Origin: Streptomyces sp. B3I8
Lineage (GTDB): Bacteria; Actinomycetota; Actinomycetes; Streptomycetales; Streptomycetaceae
Length of the DNA stretch: 64,000 bases
Direction: 5' to 3'
NCBI RefSeq assembly: GCF_030816915.1
Contig: NZ_JAUSYN010000002.1
Coordinates: forward strand, 1,935,501-1,999,500
Below the pieces are notes generated by a model. The model was not told where the DNA came from and ran no database searches. It was given only the letters and a program-made list of their open reading frames with translations. The first letter of the stretch is position 1; every line of letters starts with the position of its first letter. This document shows positions 62,031 to 64,000 of this stretch, one piece after another. A program made the translations under genes and the position numbers.

Positions 62031-64000
62031 ATGAACGCGTCCTCGACCACTCCGTCTTCGGCACCAGCCGGACACCCGACCATCGGGCCGGGTGCCGCCG
62101 GAATCTCCGTCCCATCGGCCGGCACGGGAGAACCGCCACTGGGAACCGTCGGCACAGCGCGGCCCCGTATCGAGGGGCCGGCCAAGGTCACCGGGGCGGT
62201 GCGCTACGCCGCGGACGAGCCGAGGGGTGACCTGTGGCACGGCTGGGTCGTCACCTCCACGGTGACCCGCGGACGCATCCGTGAGATCGACACCTCCGTC
62301 GCACTGGCCATGCCCGGTGTGCTGGGTGTGATCGATCACCGCAACGCGCCCCGGCTGAACCTGGACGCAGGATCGTTCTTCGGGCCGGACGGTGGCATGC
62401 ACCTGCTGCAGAGCGATGAAGTCCCCCACTCCGGTCGGCCGATTGCGCTGGTGGTGGCGACGACGATGGAGCAGGCCCGGTCGGCGGCCATGGCGCTGCG
62501 GGTGACTTACGACGAGGAACCGCACGACGTGACCTTCTCACTCGACCACCCGGCCGCCCGTCCGGCGACGTCGTTCTTCGGAGAGGACGCAACCGTAGGT
62601 GACGTAGACATGGATCTGGCGGCGAGCGCGGTGGTGGTCGACGAGCACTACGTCACCCCCGAGGTGCACGGCGCCGCCATGGAACCTCACTCCGCGACCG
62701 CCTGGTGGGAAGGCGGGCGCCTGCAAATCATCGACTCCAACCAGGGCCCGTTCCTGGTCGCCATGACCGTGGCCTCACTGTTCCACCTCGGCCCCGAACA
62801 GGTGCGCGTCCAGTCTCCGCACGTCGGTGGCGGCTTCGGGTCCAAATCAGGAGGCTGCGGCCCCCACCTGGTCCTGGCGGTGATGGCCACGACGATGTTC
62901 GAGCATCCCATACGAGTCACCCTGACCCGGAGTCAGGTCTTCCAGACGGTCTCGATGCGGCCGGCGACCGACCAGCGAATACGGATCGGGGCAGATGCCG
63001 ACGGCCGGTTGCGAGCCATCGACCACACAGCGGCCTTCGAGGTTTCCCGGCTCGCGGATTACCTCGAGAACTGCACCGAACTCTCCCACACGCTCTATGC
63101 CGCACTGGCGATCCGCACACGGCGCACTGCGGTCCCGATCGACATCCTGCCGCCCTACTCGGTGCGCGGTCCCGGCGCGACCCCCGGTTCGTTCGCGCTG
63201 GAGTCCGCCATGGACGAGGTGGCGGAACGGTTGCACATGGACCCCCTCGAGCTCCGGCTGCGCAACGAGCCCTCCGTCGGCCCCGTGTCCGGCCTGCCCT
63301 TCAGCCGCCGTAACCTCGTCGCCTGTCTGAGGGAGGGTGCTCGCCGGTTCGGCTGGGCCACACGCGACCACCACCCACGCACACGGAGGGAGGGACGTCT
63401 ACTCGTCGGCACCGGGATGGCGGCCACCTCCTTCGGCGTGGGGGCGTTGCCCTCGACGGCGTCGATCACCGCCGAGGCCGACGGGGACTTCACCGTGGCC
63501 GTCGGCGCCAGCGACATCGGCACCGGCGCGCGCACCGCCTTGACCGCAGTGGCGGCCGAGGCACTGCGCGCCGATCCTCGAAGAATCCGGCTGCTGATCG
63601 CGGACAGCGACCTCGGTCCCGCGTGGAGCGCTGGTGGATCCCGGGGGACGACGTCCTGGTCCTGGGCGATCACTGAGGCCGCGGCGAAGCTGCGCTCCCA
63701 GCTGGGCAGCGCCACGCTGCCACTGACCGTCTCGTTCGACACCACCGAGTCGCTCGCTGAGCTGTCCCTCATGGAACGACACTCCTACAGTGCCGTCTTC
63801 TGCGAAGTGACCGTGGATCCGATGACCGGCGAGGTACGTGTGCGGCGGCTTCTGGGGATGTTCGCCGTGGGTCGTGTGGTCAACCCGTTGCTCGCGCGCA
63901 GTCAGCTCGTCGGGGGCATGATCATGGGACTGTCGATGGCCCTGCACGAAGAAGGCGTCCGTGACCCGGCCACCGGCCGTCACGTCAACGGGGACTTCGC
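62031..64000 (+). CDS. paoC: aldehyde oxidoreductase, molybdenum cofactor subunit (PaoC-like), cut by window edge
   Basis: 656 codons to the right edge from the ATG at 62031, with GAGGAG upstream and 38 bp after the FAD subunit gene. A Pro/Ser/Gly-rich leader of about 40 residues precedes the xanthine-dehydrogenase fold. RIEGPAKVTGAVRYAADEP starts the a/b hammerhead domain. HGAAMEPHSATAWW, SPHVGGGFGSKSGG and YSVRGPGATPGSFALE are cofactor-binding regions, and GASDIGTGARTALTAVAAEA follows. The catalytic glutamate expected near the C-terminus lies beyond the window. The enzyme should oxidise aldehydes or N-heterocycles. Maturation factors for molybdenum insertion may follow downstream. Confidence 0.93.
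   Translation, partial: MNASSTTPSSAPAGHPTIGPGAAGISVPSAGTGEPPLGTVGTARPRIEGPAKVTGAVRYAADEPRGDLWHGWVVTSTVTRGRIREIDTSVALAMPGVLGVIDHRNAPRLNLDAGSFFGPDGGMHLLQSDEVPHSGRPIALVVATTMEQARSAAMALRVTYDEEPHDVTFSLDHPAARPATSFFGEDATVGDVDMDLAASAVVVDEHYVTPEVHGAAMEPHSATAWWEGGRLQIIDSNQGPFLVAMTVASLFHLGPEQVRVQSPHVGGGFGSKSGGCGPHLVLAVMATTMFEHPIRVTLTRSQVFQTVSMRPATDQRIRIGADADGRLRAIDHTAAFEVSRLADYLENCTELSHTLYAALAIRTRRTAVPIDILPPYSVRGPGATPGSFALESAMDEVAERLHMDPLELRLRNEPSVGPVSGLPFSRRNLVACLREGARRFGWATRDHHPRTRREGRLLVGTGMAATSFGVGALPSTASITAEADGDFTVAVGASDIGTGARTALTAVAAEALRADPRRIRLLIADSDLGPAWSAGGSRGTTSWSWAITEAAAKLRSQLGSATLPLTVSFDTTESLAELSLMERHSYSAVFCEVTVDPMTGEVRVRRLLGMFAVGRVVNPLLARSQLVGGMIMGLSMALHEEGVRDPATGRHVNGDF

Overview
The window is a high-GC actinobacterial chromosome segment, most likely from a Streptomyces or close relative. 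The supporting evidence is the codon use, a SARP-type antibiotic regulator, modular PKS/NRPS genes, WXG100/EccC/EccD type VII secretion genes and a chromosomal RNase P RNA gene (rnpB).

Layout. Positions 1-7746 (minus strand) hold the front part of a small hybrid assembly line. In transcription order it encodes an A-PCP NRPS protein, a KS-AT-ACP polyketide synthase, a type II thioesterase and a long acyl-CoA dehydrogenase that runs off the left edge. Consecutive genes overlap by 4 bp. Positions 8186-46653 hold a large type VII (ESX-like) secretion island, almost all on the minus strand: two WXG100 proteins, EccD, a beta-helix/AAA+ fusion, two more WXG100-like proteins, EccC, a 7,402-residue giant protein, an SseB-like protein and a 1,505-residue toxin-like protein. 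One unrecognised plus-strand gene (41025-41723) sits between the two minus-strand blocks. EccB, EccE and mycosin are not in the window.

The 7,402-residue protein is the centrepiece. It has a WXG-type N-terminal domain and a hydrophobic stretch. After these come five copies of a short repeat, four DUF3626-like domains, two almost identical metzincin-like protease domains, three HELGH metalloprotease domains and three caspase-like 'lonely Cys' domains, the middle one without its catalytic residues. The second large protein carries two ADP-ribosyltransferase-like domains around a kinase-like domain, then an HEAGH metalloprotease-like domain. Its C-terminal helical tail resembles that of the giant.

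Positions 47289-58662 are a mixed region. It contains a short-chain dehydrogenase, an acyl-CoA-dehydrogenase-fold flavoprotein, degraded IS5-type transposase remnants, an ECF sigma factor, a SARP/NB-ARC/TPR regulator with a hairpin terminator, rnpB on the minus strand, a broken MMPL transporter remnant and a membrane metallophosphoesterase. Positions 59371-64000 hold an AraC-type regulator divergent from a three-subunit molybdenum aldehyde oxidoreductase operon (PaoABC type), whose large subunit is cut by the right edge.

How the parts fit together (inference): the four small WXG100 proteins, EccD, EccC and the AAA+ protein would export the giant and the ART/kinase/protease protein. The NRPS/PKS block and the oxidoreductase operon look unrelated to the secretion island.
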